36,064 nucleotides of DNA from Desulfosporosinus fructosivorans. Its GTDB lineage: Bacteria > Bacillota > Desulfitobacteriia > Desulfitobacteriales > Desulfitobacteriaceae. Within the stretch, counting starts at the first letter, position 1; each line of letters opens with the position of its first letter. Under the pieces are notes generated by a model. It was not told the origin of the DNA. It made no database searches and worked only from the letters and a program-made list of their open reading frames with translations. A program made the position numbers and the translations under genes. Positions 23,383-31,420 of this stretch are shown here, piece by piece. The stretch is from contig NZ_SPQQ01000026.1 in the NCBI RefSeq assembly GCF_004766045.1, forward strand, positions 1 to 36,064, read 5' to 3'.

Positions 23383-24573
23383 ATGATTGCTATATATACC
23401 GATAAAAAGGAGTGCTGCGGATGTACCGCTTGTATGAGCATCTGTCCGAAGCAATCCATCACAATGCAGCCTGACGAGGATGGGTTTGTATATCCTGCTG
23501 TCAACGATGAGTTATGTGTGGAATGCGGACTGTGCAGAAAGGTCTGTGCTTTTCAAAATGTGCCGGTAAATGCTAATGAGCCACTCGCTACATATGCCGC
23601 TGTCAATAGAAATCAATCCGTTCTCGCAGCCAGCGCTTCAGGAGGGATATTTGCATCCCTTGCTTCAATAATATTTGAGAAGAACGGCGTGGTTTTCGGA
23701 TGTGCCTTTAATAACGATATGGAGCCTGAGCATATCTGTGTTGATAATCCGACCAATATTATAAAGCTCCAAGGTTCCAAGTATGTACAGAGCAATATCA
23801 ATACCACGTACGCCGATGTCAAGCAGTACCTTGAACAGGGCATAGGAGTTCTTTATACAGGCACTCCCTGTCAGATTGCTGGATTGATATCTTATCTTGG
23901 TAAGAATTACAAGAACCTTATTACAGCCGATATAATTTGCCATGGCGTTCCGAGCACAGCGTTTTTTAAAGGATATATCAAACATCTAGAAGATAATCTG
24001 AAGGGTAAAGTCATAGACCTAAAGTTCAGAGATAAATCAGAAGGCTGGGGGTTGATGGGAAAGGTGGTTTATGAAAAGACCGGTGTAGTACGGGAAAGAT
24101 TCATACCACCCATTAATTCTTATTATTATAGCTACTTCTTGAAAGGCGACATCTACCGCGAAAACTGCTACGAGTGCAAGTATGCCAATGGTAACAGACA
24201 GGGCGATTTTACGATGGGCGACTATTGGGGCATAGAGAAGGCCCACCCTGAAATCGAAACGCGAAACGGCGTATCAGTTTTATTGGTGAATAGTACGAAG
24301 GGAATAGAGTTGCTTGAAAAGATCGGAAATTACCTCGACTTAACTCCATCCACATTTGAACAAGCCAGCGAGCAGAACGGACAGTTAAGGCAAGCAACTG
24401 CTAAGAGCTATAAGAGAGAAGCAATACTTAAAACCTGGCGTGAGGGTGGATATCAAGCTGTAGCTGAGGAGTACTACAACTCAAATAAGAAACAGCTTGT
24501 GGTGTTTAGGATTAAGATGCTGGTGCTACAGCAGGTTAAGCAGTTAATTAAGAGGATGAGAAGAGGGCAATAG
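23383..24573 (+). CDS. Coenzyme F420 hydrogenase/dehydrogenase beta-subunit-like Fe-S protein
   Basis: The 396-residue protein opens with two ferredoxin-type clusters: KECCGCTACMSICPKQSI and CVECGLCRKVCAF. The FrhB-type N- and C-terminal domains follow: ASASGGIFASLASIIFE, LQGSKYVQSN, LYTGTPCQIAGL, DIICHGVPS, YECKYANGNRQGDFTMGDYWG. Extra conserved cysteines sit in YTGTPCQ, DIICHGV and the ENCYECK motif. True F420 enzymes work with partner subunits, none of which is here. Relatives in polysaccharide clusters have no settled function and are presumed redox enzymes acting on sugar intermediates. GAAAGGAGGCGCAAG is an optimal ribosome binding site. Confidence 0.88.
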   Translation: MIAIYTDKKECCGCTACMSICPKQSITMQPDEDGFVYPAVNDELCVECGLCRKVCAFQNVPVNANEPLATYAAVNRNQSVLAASASGGIFASLASIIFEKNGVVFGCAFNNDMEPEHICVDNPTNIIKLQGSKYVQSNINTTYADVKQYLEQGIGVLYTGTPCQIAGLISYLGKNYKNLITADIICHGVPSTAFFKGYIKHLEDNLKGKVIDLKFRDKSEGWGLMGKVVYEKTGVVRERFIPPINSYYYSYFLKGDIYRENCYECKYANGNRQGDFTMGDYWGIEKAHPEIETRNGVSVLLVNSTKGIELLEKIGNYLDLTPSTFEQASEQNGQLRQATAKSYKREAILKTWREGGYQAVAEEYYNSNKKQLVVFRIKMLVLQQVKQLIKRMRRGQ

Positions 24574-24645
24574 AATTAGGTTTGGTAGATTTTATTGAAA
24601 TACTCACTCATAAAGTCGAGGGTTGTTAAAAGGAGAGCGAAGAAT

Positions 24646-25533
24646 ATGCGTAAAATTCGTAAAGCAATAATTCCAGCGGCAGGATTGGGAACCCGTTTTT
24701 TGCCAGCAACCAAGGCTCAACCAAAAGAGATGTTGCCTATCGTGGATAAACCAACTATTCAATATATTGTTGAAGAGGCTATTAAAGCCGGAATCGAAGA
24801 TATTATTATTGTGACAGGGCGGAATAAGCGGGCCATAGAAGACCATTTTGATCGTTCCATGGAGCTTGAGGTCTTTTTAGAAAAAAATCAAAAAGGGGAA
24901 CTGTTGGATTTGGTGCAGGATGTCGCTCAGATGGCCGATATTTATTACGTTCGGCAAAAAGAGGCGTTGGGCTTGGGGCATGCTATCTATAGCGCCCGCA
25001 AGTTTATTGGTAATGAACCCTTTGCAGTCCTTTTAGGGGATGACATTATTCATTCTGAAGTGCCTGCTTTACGTCAAATGATAAATCAATACGAGCGTTA
25101 TGGTGCAAGTATAGTCGGGGTACAAGAAGTTCCCCTATCGGATACGTCCAAATACGGGATCGTGGATGGTGAAAAGTTTGCGGATCGGCTTTATCGTGCC
25201 AAGGATATGGTGGAGAAACCTAGTCCAGAAGATGCCCCGGAAACTCATTTAGCCATAATGGGTCGGTATATTTTGAATCCGGAAATCTTCGATATCTTAA
25301 GTGTCCTTCCAGCAGGTAAAGGAGGGGAGATTCAGCTCACCGATGGCATTAAGGAACTTGGGCGGTCTCAGGAAATCCTTGCTTATGAATTCGAAGGGCG
25401 GAGATATGACGTTGGAGACAAGTTAGGGTTTGTGGAAGCAACGATCGAATTCGCCTTGCGTCGAGGAGATCTTTCGGAGGATCTTATTACTTTCTTGCGT
25501 GATTTGGTTCAGAAAACAGAACTGATAAGCTGA
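24646..25533 (+). CDS. galU: UTP-glucose-1-phosphate uridylyltransferase
   Basis: ATG 24646 is the start because AAAGGAGAG precedes it at good spacing; the open frame runs 17 codons further up but that part is unlike protein. The 295-residue enzyme matches GalU/GtaB: AIIPAAGLGTRFLPATKAQP (UTP-binding), KEMLPIVDKPTIQYIVEEA, EALGLGHAI, VLLGDDI, YGIVDGE, MVEKPSPEDAPE and AIMGRYIL, ending with the GRRYDVGDKLGF motif. It makes UDP-glucose, a precursor for EPS sugars. It is the last gene of the EPS cluster. Confidence 0.95.
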   Translation: MRKIRKAIIPAAGLGTRFLPATKAQPKEMLPIVDKPTIQYIVEEAIKAGIEDIIIVTGRNKRAIEDHFDRSMELEVFLEKNQKGELLDLVQDVAQMADIYYVRQKEALGLGHAIYSARKFIGNEPFAVLLGDDIIHSEVPALRQMINQYERYGASIVGVQEVPLSDTSKYGIVDGEKFADRLYRAKDMVEKPSPEDAPETHLAIMGRYILNPEIFDILSVLPAGKGGEIQLTDGIKELGRSQEILAYEFEGRRYDVGDKLGFVEATIEFALRRGDLSEDLITFLRDLVQKTELIS

Positions 25534-25559
25534 GGAGCCTACTACCTTCGGTGCTCGCT

Positions 25560-25580
25560 CGCCCCACTTGGTAGGGGGCG
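25560..25580 (+). other. GC-rich hairpin after galU
   Basis: CGCCCC and GGGGCG form a 6-bp stem with a 9-nt loop. An overlapping alternative pairs CTACC upstream with GGTAG in the loop. There is no T-run, so it may be an incomplete terminator at the end of the EPS cluster. Confidence 0.35.
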
Positions 25581-25643
25581 GGTACTACCTGAATTTGTCG
25601 ATCGACCATTAAGCAATACAACTAAGAGAGGACTTAAATTGTT

Positions 25644-26813
25644 GTGCTGTTACCTTTTAAAATCGCCTGGCGGTTTCTGCTTAGTAAAAAATTACAAACA
25701 CTTTTAGTTATTTTCGGCATAGCCATAGGAGTTTCTGTTCAGATTTTTATCGGTCTAGTCAGTCAAGGACTTGAAAAGACATTAGTCAATAAAGTTCTAG
25801 CTTATAGTCCCCATATTTCCGTGTACTCCAAAAGTGGAGGATTTAGTGACTGGCAAAAGGAAGCGGACCAGATCAGAAGCAATTTCCCGGAGGTTAAAGC
25901 GGTATCCCCAAATGTTAATAACCAAGCGTGGATAAAACTTGAGAATATGACAATCCCTATACTTGTACGGGGGTTCAATATCTCAGACACCGAGCGTCTG
26001 TATAACATTACAGCGGCAATTTACGAAGGAAGTTCATCCGTTAACGATAATGAGGCTTTACTAGGCAAAGAATTAGCGGAGCGATTAGGTGTTAAGGTCG
26101 GGGATGAGGTCAGTATCTTGACACTTGGTAGACAAACGAGACAAACTGTCACTATAAAAATTGTTGGCTTGTATGATTTTGGAGTTGCTAAGATTAATAA
26201 TGCGTGGGTGATTACGAATTTGACTACCGCGCAAAACTTCATTGGTTTTGGGAATAAAGTGACTGAGATTGAATTAGCGATTGACGACCCGTTTCAAGCA
26301 GATGTTGTCAGTGTCAAAATTAGTAGCGCCCTGTCAAGGGAAGGGGAAGCGTTATATCTTTCCAATTGGAAAGACCAAAATCAGTTATTAGTCAGTGCTA
26401 TCGTTGGCCAAAAATTAGTCACCCTTGTCATCCAATTTTTCATAATGCTGGCGACCATTATAAGTATTGTCAATATATTGACAATTAACGTTTTCCAGAA
26501 ATCTAAACAGGTTGGTATTTTAAAGGCCATGGGGCTTACGGATTTTTCGGCAAGTCTTGTCTTCTTGTATCAAGCGTTATTGCTTAGTCTCATAGGAATC
26601 GCGCTTAGTCTTGGTTTCCTTGTCGTCTTTCTCAGAGGATTCAATCAATACATTGTGACTGCTCAAGGATTACCTGTGGTTAAGGTTACAATGGATTATA
26701 GGTTCATCGGGCTATCTATCCTTATTTTCTTTGTGGTTTCAATGTCAACTGCCATTTTCCCTGCGCTCAGGTGTATTAAATTAAACCCAATTGAGGTAAT
26801 TAAAAATGCATAA
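25644..26813 (+). CDS. ABC transporter permease, FtsX/MacB-like
   Basis: The 389-residue permease has the typical FtsX/LolCE topology. The N-terminal membrane helix (about 17-37, preceded by FKIAWRFLLSKK) leads into a large extracytoplasmic MacB-core-like domain (about 40-255). Three C-terminal helices complete it, with VNILTINVFQKSKQVGILKAMG linking the first two. GTG 25644 is the only sensible start; AGAGAGGAC lies upstream. Its stop overlaps the ATPase gene by 8 nt. Relatives transport lipoproteins, peptides or antibiotics, or act as mechanotransmitters. The substrate is unknown. Placement after galU could be incidental. Confidence 0.88.
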   Translation: MLLPFKIAWRFLLSKKLQTLLVIFGIAIGVSVQIFIGLVSQGLEKTLVNKVLAYSPHISVYSKSGGFSDWQKEADQIRSNFPEVKAVSPNVNNQAWIKLENMTIPILVRGFNISDTERLYNITAAIYEGSSSVNDNEALLGKELAERLGVKVGDEVSILTLGRQTRQTVTIKIVGLYDFGVAKINNAWVITNLTTAQNFIGFGNKVTEIELAIDDPFQADVVSVKISSALSREGEALYLSNWKDQNQLLVSAIVGQKLVTLVIQFFIMLATIISIVNILTINVFQKSKQVGILKAMGLTDFSASLVFLYQALLLSLIGIALSLGFLVVFLRGFNQYIVTAQGLPVVKVTMDYRFIGLSILIFFVVSMSTAIFPALRCIKLNPIEVIKNA

Positions 26814-27450
26814 TGTCATTGAATTGATAGGTGTTAACAAAACTTATGGGACTCGGGTAAAGTCGCAGATTCTTCACGATATAAATTTAGAAATTGAGGA
26901 ACACAGCATTAACTCGGTTGTCGGAGCCTCTGGAAGTGGTAAAACGACGCTTTTAAATATCATGGGCACTCTCGATAGGCCCACCAGTGGGGAAGTCATC
27001 ATCGATGGAGCGAATACTAAAAATATGACGCAGCGTAAATTAGCTAAATTACGGAATCAGGCTATAGGGTTTATCTTTCAATTTCATTTTTTATTACAGG
27101 AGTTCAATGTATTTGACAATGTTCTCATGCCAAGTCAAATACAAAGAAACAACCAATTTGAAGTAAAGGAAAGGGCGAATCACTTATTAGATATGTTAGG
27201 GCTATATAAGTATCGCCGATCCAATGTTCTTGATCTATCCGGAGGTCAACAGCAACGCGTAGCGATTGCCAGGTCGCTGATCAATAACCCTAAGATTATC
27301 TTGGCTGATGAGCCGACGGGAAACCTAGATTTACATAGTTCCGAAGATGTATATAACATCTTTGAACAAGTGAATAAGGAGTATGGCGTTGCTTTCGTCA
27401 TTGTTACCCACGACAAACACTTAGCTGGTCGCGTCATTAAAATTCCGTAA
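26806..27450 (+). CDS. ABC transporter ATP-binding protein, LolD/MacB-like
   Basis: This 214-residue ATPase pairs with the preceding permease, whose 3' end it overlaps. It has Walker A GASGSGKTT (about 38-46), a Q-loop FQFHFLLQEFNVFDN, the ABC signature LSGGQQQRVAIARSL, Walker B IILADEPTGNLD and the switch histidine VTHDKHL. At 214 residues it is slightly shorter at the C-terminus than the usual 220-235. No convincing terminator follows within the 54 nt before the convergent protease gene ends. Confidence 0.93.
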   Translation: MHNVIELIGVNKTYGTRVKSQILHDINLEIEEHSINSVVGASGSGKTTLLNIMGTLDRPTSGEVIIDGANTKNMTQRKLAKLRNQAIGFIFQFHFLLQEFNVFDNVLMPSQIQRNNQFEVKERANHLLDMLGLYKYRRSNVLDLSGGQQQRVAIARSLINNPKIILADEPTGNLDLHSSEDVYNIFEQVNKEYGVAFVIVTHDKHLAGRVIKIP

Positions 27451-27504
27451 GGGACTGGTGCTCCTCGTATATTACCGAACCATTATAGGGGGGCGACAAT
27501 GTAT

Positions 27505-28989
27505 TTATTTCTTCATTCCAGTTAATGCGTAATAAGTATTGGCCTCTCCCGCGCCAAAGAGCGCATCGGTTCCAGGTTTACCTAAGTCGACCGCTGTCTG
27601 TCGAATCAATGCAGCCACTTGAGCTGGGGTCAATCCCGGATTATAAGCTTTAATGACTCCTGCAATCCCTGCAACTTTCGGTGATGCCATTGAGCTACCT
27701 TGCATCAGAGCATAGCCCCGAAGGTTCGAAGTGATATAGGGCTCCATATAAGTCGGATAGGTGCTAAACGTATTGTAATGGAGGTCCAGTAAGTTGAGAT
27801 CACCGGTTTGGTCATAGATTGGTCCAAAGTCACCGCCGGGGGCGGCCACATCGATGGAGCGGGATCCATAATTAGAGTAGAAAGCAATTTTATCTTTAGA
27901 CCATTCGTTAGAAGAGGATACGGTAATAACTCCCGGGGTTTGTCCCGGTATTTCGCGAGATGCGCCTTTAAATTGAAGTCCTGAATCTCCGTACACTTGG
28001 TTCAAGTAACTTGTGATTGTGGTCGGATTATTTAAGTTAAGAGACTCATTCCCCGCAGCAGTGACGATGGTGACATTATGATCTACGGCGTATTTAATGG
28101 CCCGTCTGTATAAAAGTGCATCGGCAACGTCACTATAAGCATTTTTGTCATCCAGGTATGTATAACGAGAGATAGTATCAAATCCACCAATGGACATATT
28201 TATGACATCGACTTTGTCTTTAGCCGCTTGTAGAATAGCCGATATAATCCAGGGCGTCGGCGAGCTGCCGCTGGCAGAGAAGATACGATAAGCACGGATT
28301 CCTAGATTGGGGCCAATCCCTTTCATTTTGCCATTTGACGCAATAAAACCCGCAACGTGCGTACCATGTCCGTAGCGATCCCCATAGTCATTTGGATCAC
28401 CAGTTTCGGTTGAGTCTCCGTCTGCATTGGCAGGTACAAAGTTTTGACCGCCAACAATGTTAGCTTTCAGATCTGGATGGGTAAAATCAATCCCAGAGTC
28501 AATGATACCGACAACCGCCTTGTGGATTACTGTTCCGTTAACTCTTTCCACACCGCCAGTCTCAAGGGCATAAGAATCTCCATTATGGGTAATTCGTTGT
28601 ATATCCCATTGATATTTCCAGTAACTGTCGACTTGATTCGCTTGAGGAATATCACTAACTGGTTGACCGTTAGCCGCCAATGGGTTAATTTTCTCATTAT
28701 CTAACTTAATAACTAACGATAGGTTTGCAGCTTGGATTCCCTCAACAGCTTTTAGATTATTTAAAAACGACGGATTAGCTGATTGTACCTCGAGGCCTGA
28801 AACTTCAGGCAATACCCTAAGTACCTCACCTCCAGCTTTAGAAATAATTAGAGCATAGTCAGCGGGAATTTGTTTCTGGAAAGCAATTGTGTAGTTGTTC
28901 TTTGTCGGAGCTGCCCCGGCTGGAGCAATGAATGTGGTCATGATTAGGCTTATTGCGATTACCAAGCCAATTAATTTATTCATATTCAC
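27505..28989 (-). CDS. Secreted subtilisin-like serine protease (S8 family)
   Basis: The product is about 494 residues. A signal peptide (MNKLIGLVIAISLIMTTFIA, cleavage near GAA) is followed by an inhibitor-like propeptide (YTIAFQKQIPADYALIISKA). The catalytic triad motifs are VGIIDSGIDFTHPD (Asp), YGHGTHVAGFIAS (His) and MQGSSMASPKVAGIAG (Ser), with oxyanion Asn in TAAGNES. I favour GTG 28989 because AAAGGAG lies 9 nt upstream; ATG 28983, two codons later, is the alternative. The open frame extends much further upstream, but that part is basic, leader-derived sequence. It resembles extracellular lantibiotic-leader or minor Bacillus proteases. It could process extracellular peptides, including the pheromone, but that is speculation from proximity. 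Confidence 0.92.
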   Translation of the reverse strand: MNMNKLIGLVIAISLIMTTFIAPAGAAPTKNNYTIAFQKQIPADYALIISKAGGEVLRVLPEVSGLEVQSANPSFLNNLKAVEGIQAANLSLVIKLDNEKINPLAANGQPVSDIPQANQVDSYWKYQWDIQRITHNGDSYALETGGVERVNGTVIHKAVVGIIDSGIDFTHPDLKANIVGGQNFVPANADGDSTETGDPNDYGDRYGHGTHVAGFIASNGKMKGIGPNLGIRAYRIFSASGSSPTPWIISAILQAAKDKVDVINMSIGGFDTISRYTYLDDKNAYSDVADALLYRRAIKYAVDHNVTIVTAAGNESLNLNNPTTITSYLNQVYGDSGLQFKGASREIPGQTPGVITVSSSNEWSKDKIAFYSNYGSRSIDVAAPGGDFGPIYDQTGDLNLLDLHYNTFSTYPTYMEPYITSNLRGYALMQGSSMASPKVAGIAGVIKAYNPGLTPAQVAALIRQTAVDLGKPGTDALFGAGEANTYYALTGMKK

Positions 28990-29032
28990 TTTTCTAATCT
29001 CCTTTCTACTAAATGAAATATGAGCTTTCTTT

Positions 29033-29082
29033 ATTTTGCAGAGGTATCTTCCAAGATAAATTGGAAGATACCTCTGCAAAAT
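29033..29082 (-). promoter_or_regulatory. Perfect 22-bp inverted repeat in the protease leader
   Basis: Arms 29033-29054 and 29061-29082 are exact reverse complements (they include GCAGAGGTATCTTCC) around the 6-nt loop GATAAA. It lies between the probable promoter and the ribosome binding site of the reverse-strand protease. In RNA it would be a very stable hairpin. With no long U-run it looks like an mRNA stabiliser, regulator target or attenuator more than a plain terminator. A palindromic DNA operator is another reading. Confidence 0.7.
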
Positions 29083-29105
29083 TATGTATATGTAGGTTAA
29101 GTAAA

Positions 29106-29135
29106 ATGCTAGTCTGTAATGTGCCCGCTTGTCAA
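29106..29135 (-). promoter_or_regulatory. Probable promoter of the protease gene
   Basis: On the reverse strand TTGACA (29135-29130) is a consensus -35, followed 18 nt later by TAGCAT (29111-29106), a four-of-six -10. It would start transcription about 110 nt ahead of the protease start, placing the 22-bp inverted repeat in the leader. Confidence 0.45.
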
Positions 29136-29139
29136 GATA

Positions 29140-29474
29140 TAATTTTTTGAAATGTTCCTTTTTAGAAGCGCGCGTGGTACTAAGTAAACCTCCCTTTCGC
29201 CATGAAGTCTTCCTTTGGGGTAGGTGGCTCGGCGATAATTCCATCCGAGACTATCGTGGTTTACGTACCTCGAACAGGGAAGTTAAGAATCCACCCTGCT
29301 AATAGACCTAGGGATCATTGAGGATATGGACCCAAATAAGTTTGGTATAGCGATTTCGTATTATGAAAGTGAAAGTAATTACTTTCTTTTTCTTTGTTTA
29401 AAGTGTATGATTATAATCAAAGGAAGCATATAGTATACTAAATACTAATGGTGAGGAAGAAGGGGGCGGTATTT
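29140..29474. other. Intergenic region with unexplained secondary structure
   Basis: No supported gene. Between about 29172 and 29290, GGTACTAAGTAAACC and GGTTTACGTACC can pair, enclosing CTCGG/CCGAG and CGATA/TATCG alternatives. Near 29275, GAACAGGGAAGTTAAG superficially recalls 5S rRNA, but flanking helices do not match. Near 29407-29440 a TATGATTATAAT and a CATATAGTATACT stretch could be promoter elements for the small gene at 29475. Confidence 0.4.
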
Positions 29475-29627
29475 ATGTTAGCTTGGATTCCGGTAGTCAT
29501 TGTTATAGGATTTCTGGGAGGCTGCGCGATTGTCATTACAACCTCTTGTTATCAAGTGATTAAGTCAATTTCTAAAATTAAGATGCCAAAAAATCGGGGG
29601 CCTTTGCCTAGAACTATCGAAATATGA
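29475..29627 (+). CDS. Small single-helix membrane protein, 50 aa
   Basis: ATG 29475 follows GAGGAAGAAGGGGGCGG, a very strong ribosome binding site. The product has a hydrophobic segment MLAWIPVVIVIGFLGGCAIV and continuing hydrophobic residues to about residue 26, then a basic tail with KISKIKMPKNRG and a terminal PRTIEI. Two cysteines sit in or near the helix. I do not recognise it. A terminator follows 15 nt after the stop, so it is a single-gene unit. The ribosome binding site, membrane-helix composition and dedicated terminator together support a real gene. Confidence 0.7.
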   Translation: MLAWIPVVIVIGFLGGCAIVITTSCYQVIKSISKIKMPKNRGPLPRTIEI

Positions 29628-29641
29628 TTGGTCACGCAGAA

Positions 29642-29692
29642 AAGGGGCTATCTCTTCATAGAAATTAGTTTTCTATGAAGAGGCAGTCCCTT
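29642..29692 (+). terminator. Terminator of the 50-aa membrane protein gene
   Basis: A long imperfect hairpin: AAGGGGCT-A-TCTCTTCATAGAAA pairs with TTTCTATGAAGAG-GC-AGTCCCTT around a TTAGT loop, followed by GTTAT. The position just after the stop at 29627 fits a terminator. Confidence 0.75.
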
Positions 29693-29740
29693 GTTATACA
29701 TTTCAAAACAAACGACAAGTAAATAAGTGACTGGCATGTA

Positions 29741-29805
29741 AAACTACAGAACTTCGAATGATCTTGCAAAATAAGATTAGCGAGATCATTCAAAGTTCTG
29801 TAGTT
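29741..29805 (-). terminator. Terminator of lysA
   Basis: AAACTACAGAACTT...GAATGATCT pairs with AGATCATTC...AAGTTCTGTAGTTT with one or two mismatches, a stem of more than 25 bp. On the reverse strand it comes 9 nt after the lysA stop and ends in GTTTT. It is likely a strong terminator, possibly bidirectional. Confidence 0.8.
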
Positions 29806-29813
29806 TGTTTTAA

Positions 29814-31073
29814 CTATTCTTCTAAACCAGAAAAATCCAAGGTGGCAAAAAGGTCTTCCAGTGTCTCTGCCCGCCGAATAAGTTCGATATTGCCATCGGG
29901 CTTGAGAAGTAGCTCTGCTGAGCGCAATTTGCCATTATAGTTGAATCCCATTGCGTGACCATGTGCTCCAGTATCATGGATGACGGCGATATCACCAATA
30001 TCCATTCTGGGTAAAGCTCTATCTATCGCGAATTTATCGTTATTCTCACACAAACCACCTGTTACATCATAAATGTAATCACACGGCCAATCCTCTTTCC
30101 CCATCACCGTTAAGTGGTGATAAGCGCCATACAGGCCGGGACGCATTAGGTCGGCCATGCAGGCATCTAAGCCGACATAGTTCTTATATATTTCTTTCTT
30201 ATGCAATACCTTAGTAACTAAATAACCATAGGGTCCCAAGATCATCCGTCCGCTCTCCATTGCGATCTTTAAAGGGTCCAAACCATTATCCACAATCAAT
30301 TTGTCGTAAGCGTTCTTTATCCCTTTACTTACAGCCTCCAGACTAACTGGTTCTTGCTCTGGTCGATAAGGTATGCCAATGCCCCCACCCAAATTAACGA
30401 ATTCAATTCTGATTCCTAACTTCTCGTAAATCTCTCCTACCAGTTTAAACATCATACTGGCAGTCTCAATAAAATATTTAGAATCAAGTTCGTTTGATAT
30501 AATCATCGTGTGGATTCCAAAGCGCTCTGCTCCTTTTTCTCGGGCAATTTGATAGGCCTCGAAAAGTTGCTCTTTGGTTAAGCCATACTTGGCATCGTGT
30601 GGTTTACCAATAATCGAGTTTCCACCGTCACGTAAGCGGCCTGGATTATAGCGAAACGAGATGATTTTAGGCATACCGATATATTTCTCTAAATAATCGA
30701 TATGAGTTATATCATCGAGATTAATGATGGCCCCTAATTCCTTGGCCTTTTTATATTCGTGAACAGGTGTATTATTTGAAGAGAACATTATATTCTCATC
30801 AAAAATCCCCGCTTTTTCTGCCAAAATGAGTTCTGACATTGAACTGCAATCTGCGCCGAAGCCTTCCTCGCGTAGGACCTTAAGGATATATGGGTTAGGT
30901 GTTGCTTTAACTGCAAAGTACTCTTTGAACTCGGGTGCCCAACTGAAAGCTTCTATTAAATTACGGGCATTTTGCCGGATAGCCAATTCATCGTAAATAT
31001 GAAACGGTGAACCATATTGCTCGATCATTGTCTCCAGTTGTTCCTTGGTAAAAGGTAATGTTTTCTCTGCCAC
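29814..31073 (-). CDS. lysA: Diaminopimelate decarboxylase
   Basis: The 419-residue PLP enzyme of the alanine-racemase/decarboxylase fold III converts meso-diaminopimelate to lysine. The PLP-lysine lies in EYFAVKATPNPYIL (K53), with FGADCSSMSELILA, the glycine-rich NLGGGIGIPYRPEQ, AMESGRMILGPYGYLVTKV and the C-terminal active-site segment DVTGGLCENNDKFAIDRALP with the catalytic Cys. IHDTGAHGHAMGFNYNGKLRSAELLL closes the domain. It is an ordinary LysA length. The start is GTG 31073 behind GGGGGAGAACAGA. It is monocistronic on the reverse strand. A carboxynorspermidine decarboxylase is unlikely given the C-terminal motif. Confidence 0.93.
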   Translation of the reverse strand: MAEKTLPFTKEQLETMIEQYGSPFHIYDELAIRQNARNLIEAFSWAPEFKEYFAVKATPNPYILKVLREEGFGADCSSMSELILAEKAGIFDENIMFSSNNTPVHEYKKAKELGAIINLDDITHIDYLEKYIGMPKIISFRYNPGRLRDGGNSIIGKPHDAKYGLTKEQLFEAYQIAREKGAERFGIHTMIISNELDSKYFIETASMMFKLVGEIYEKLGIRIEFVNLGGGIGIPYRPEQEPVSLEAVSKGIKNAYDKLIVDNGLDPLKIAMESGRMILGPYGYLVTKVLHKKEIYKNYVGLDACMADLMRPGLYGAYHHLTVMGKEDWPCDYIYDVTGGLCENNDKFAIDRALPRMDIGDIAVIHDTGAHGHAMGFNYNGKLRSAELLLKPDGNIELIRRAETLEDLFATLDFSGLEE

Positions 31074-31420
31074 TCTGTTCTCCCCCTACTTAAATGTTTA
31101 ATAGGAATATAAAAAGATTCTGCTACTTTTTCCCTAGCTTTAGATGCCCTAATTAGCAAACTTCAATGCCTGTTATGAAGAGCTTATTTCCGCACAATAA
31201 GGTATATTTTGTTGATCCTTAGTTGAGTGAGTTTTACTCAGAAACTAATTATACCAAAAAATAAGTGATTGTGCGTAGTTATACTGTATTTCGAAGACGT
31301 TGTCTTTCCAGACGTGATCCAATTTGCTAAATTCTACGTATAGCTCGTTTGTGGCCCAAATTTAAAATATAATAATATTACTCACCAAAACGGAGAAAAT
31401 ATAAAAAACTTAAAGTCAGG
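31074..31420. other. Divergent intergenic region between lysA and pcm
   Basis: No gene. On the reverse strand TATAAT (31253-31248) may be the lysA -10; just downstream an inverted repeat TGAGT...ACTCA (31224-31240) could be an operator. On the plus strand TATAAT at 31368-31373 could serve pcm, with only a weak -35. Neither has a good TTGACA at standard spacing. Confidence 0.4.

Noticed and set aside
28990..29244. N-terminal extension of the protease open frame
   Set aside because: It translates to basic, non-protein-like sequence and runs through the 22-bp hairpin, while a signal peptide and ribosome binding site mark a start near 28983-28989.
29270..29290. GAACAGGGAAGTTAAG, similar to the 5S rRNA loop region
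   Set aside because: The remaining 5S helices and flanking sequence do not match, so I do not call an rRNA gene.
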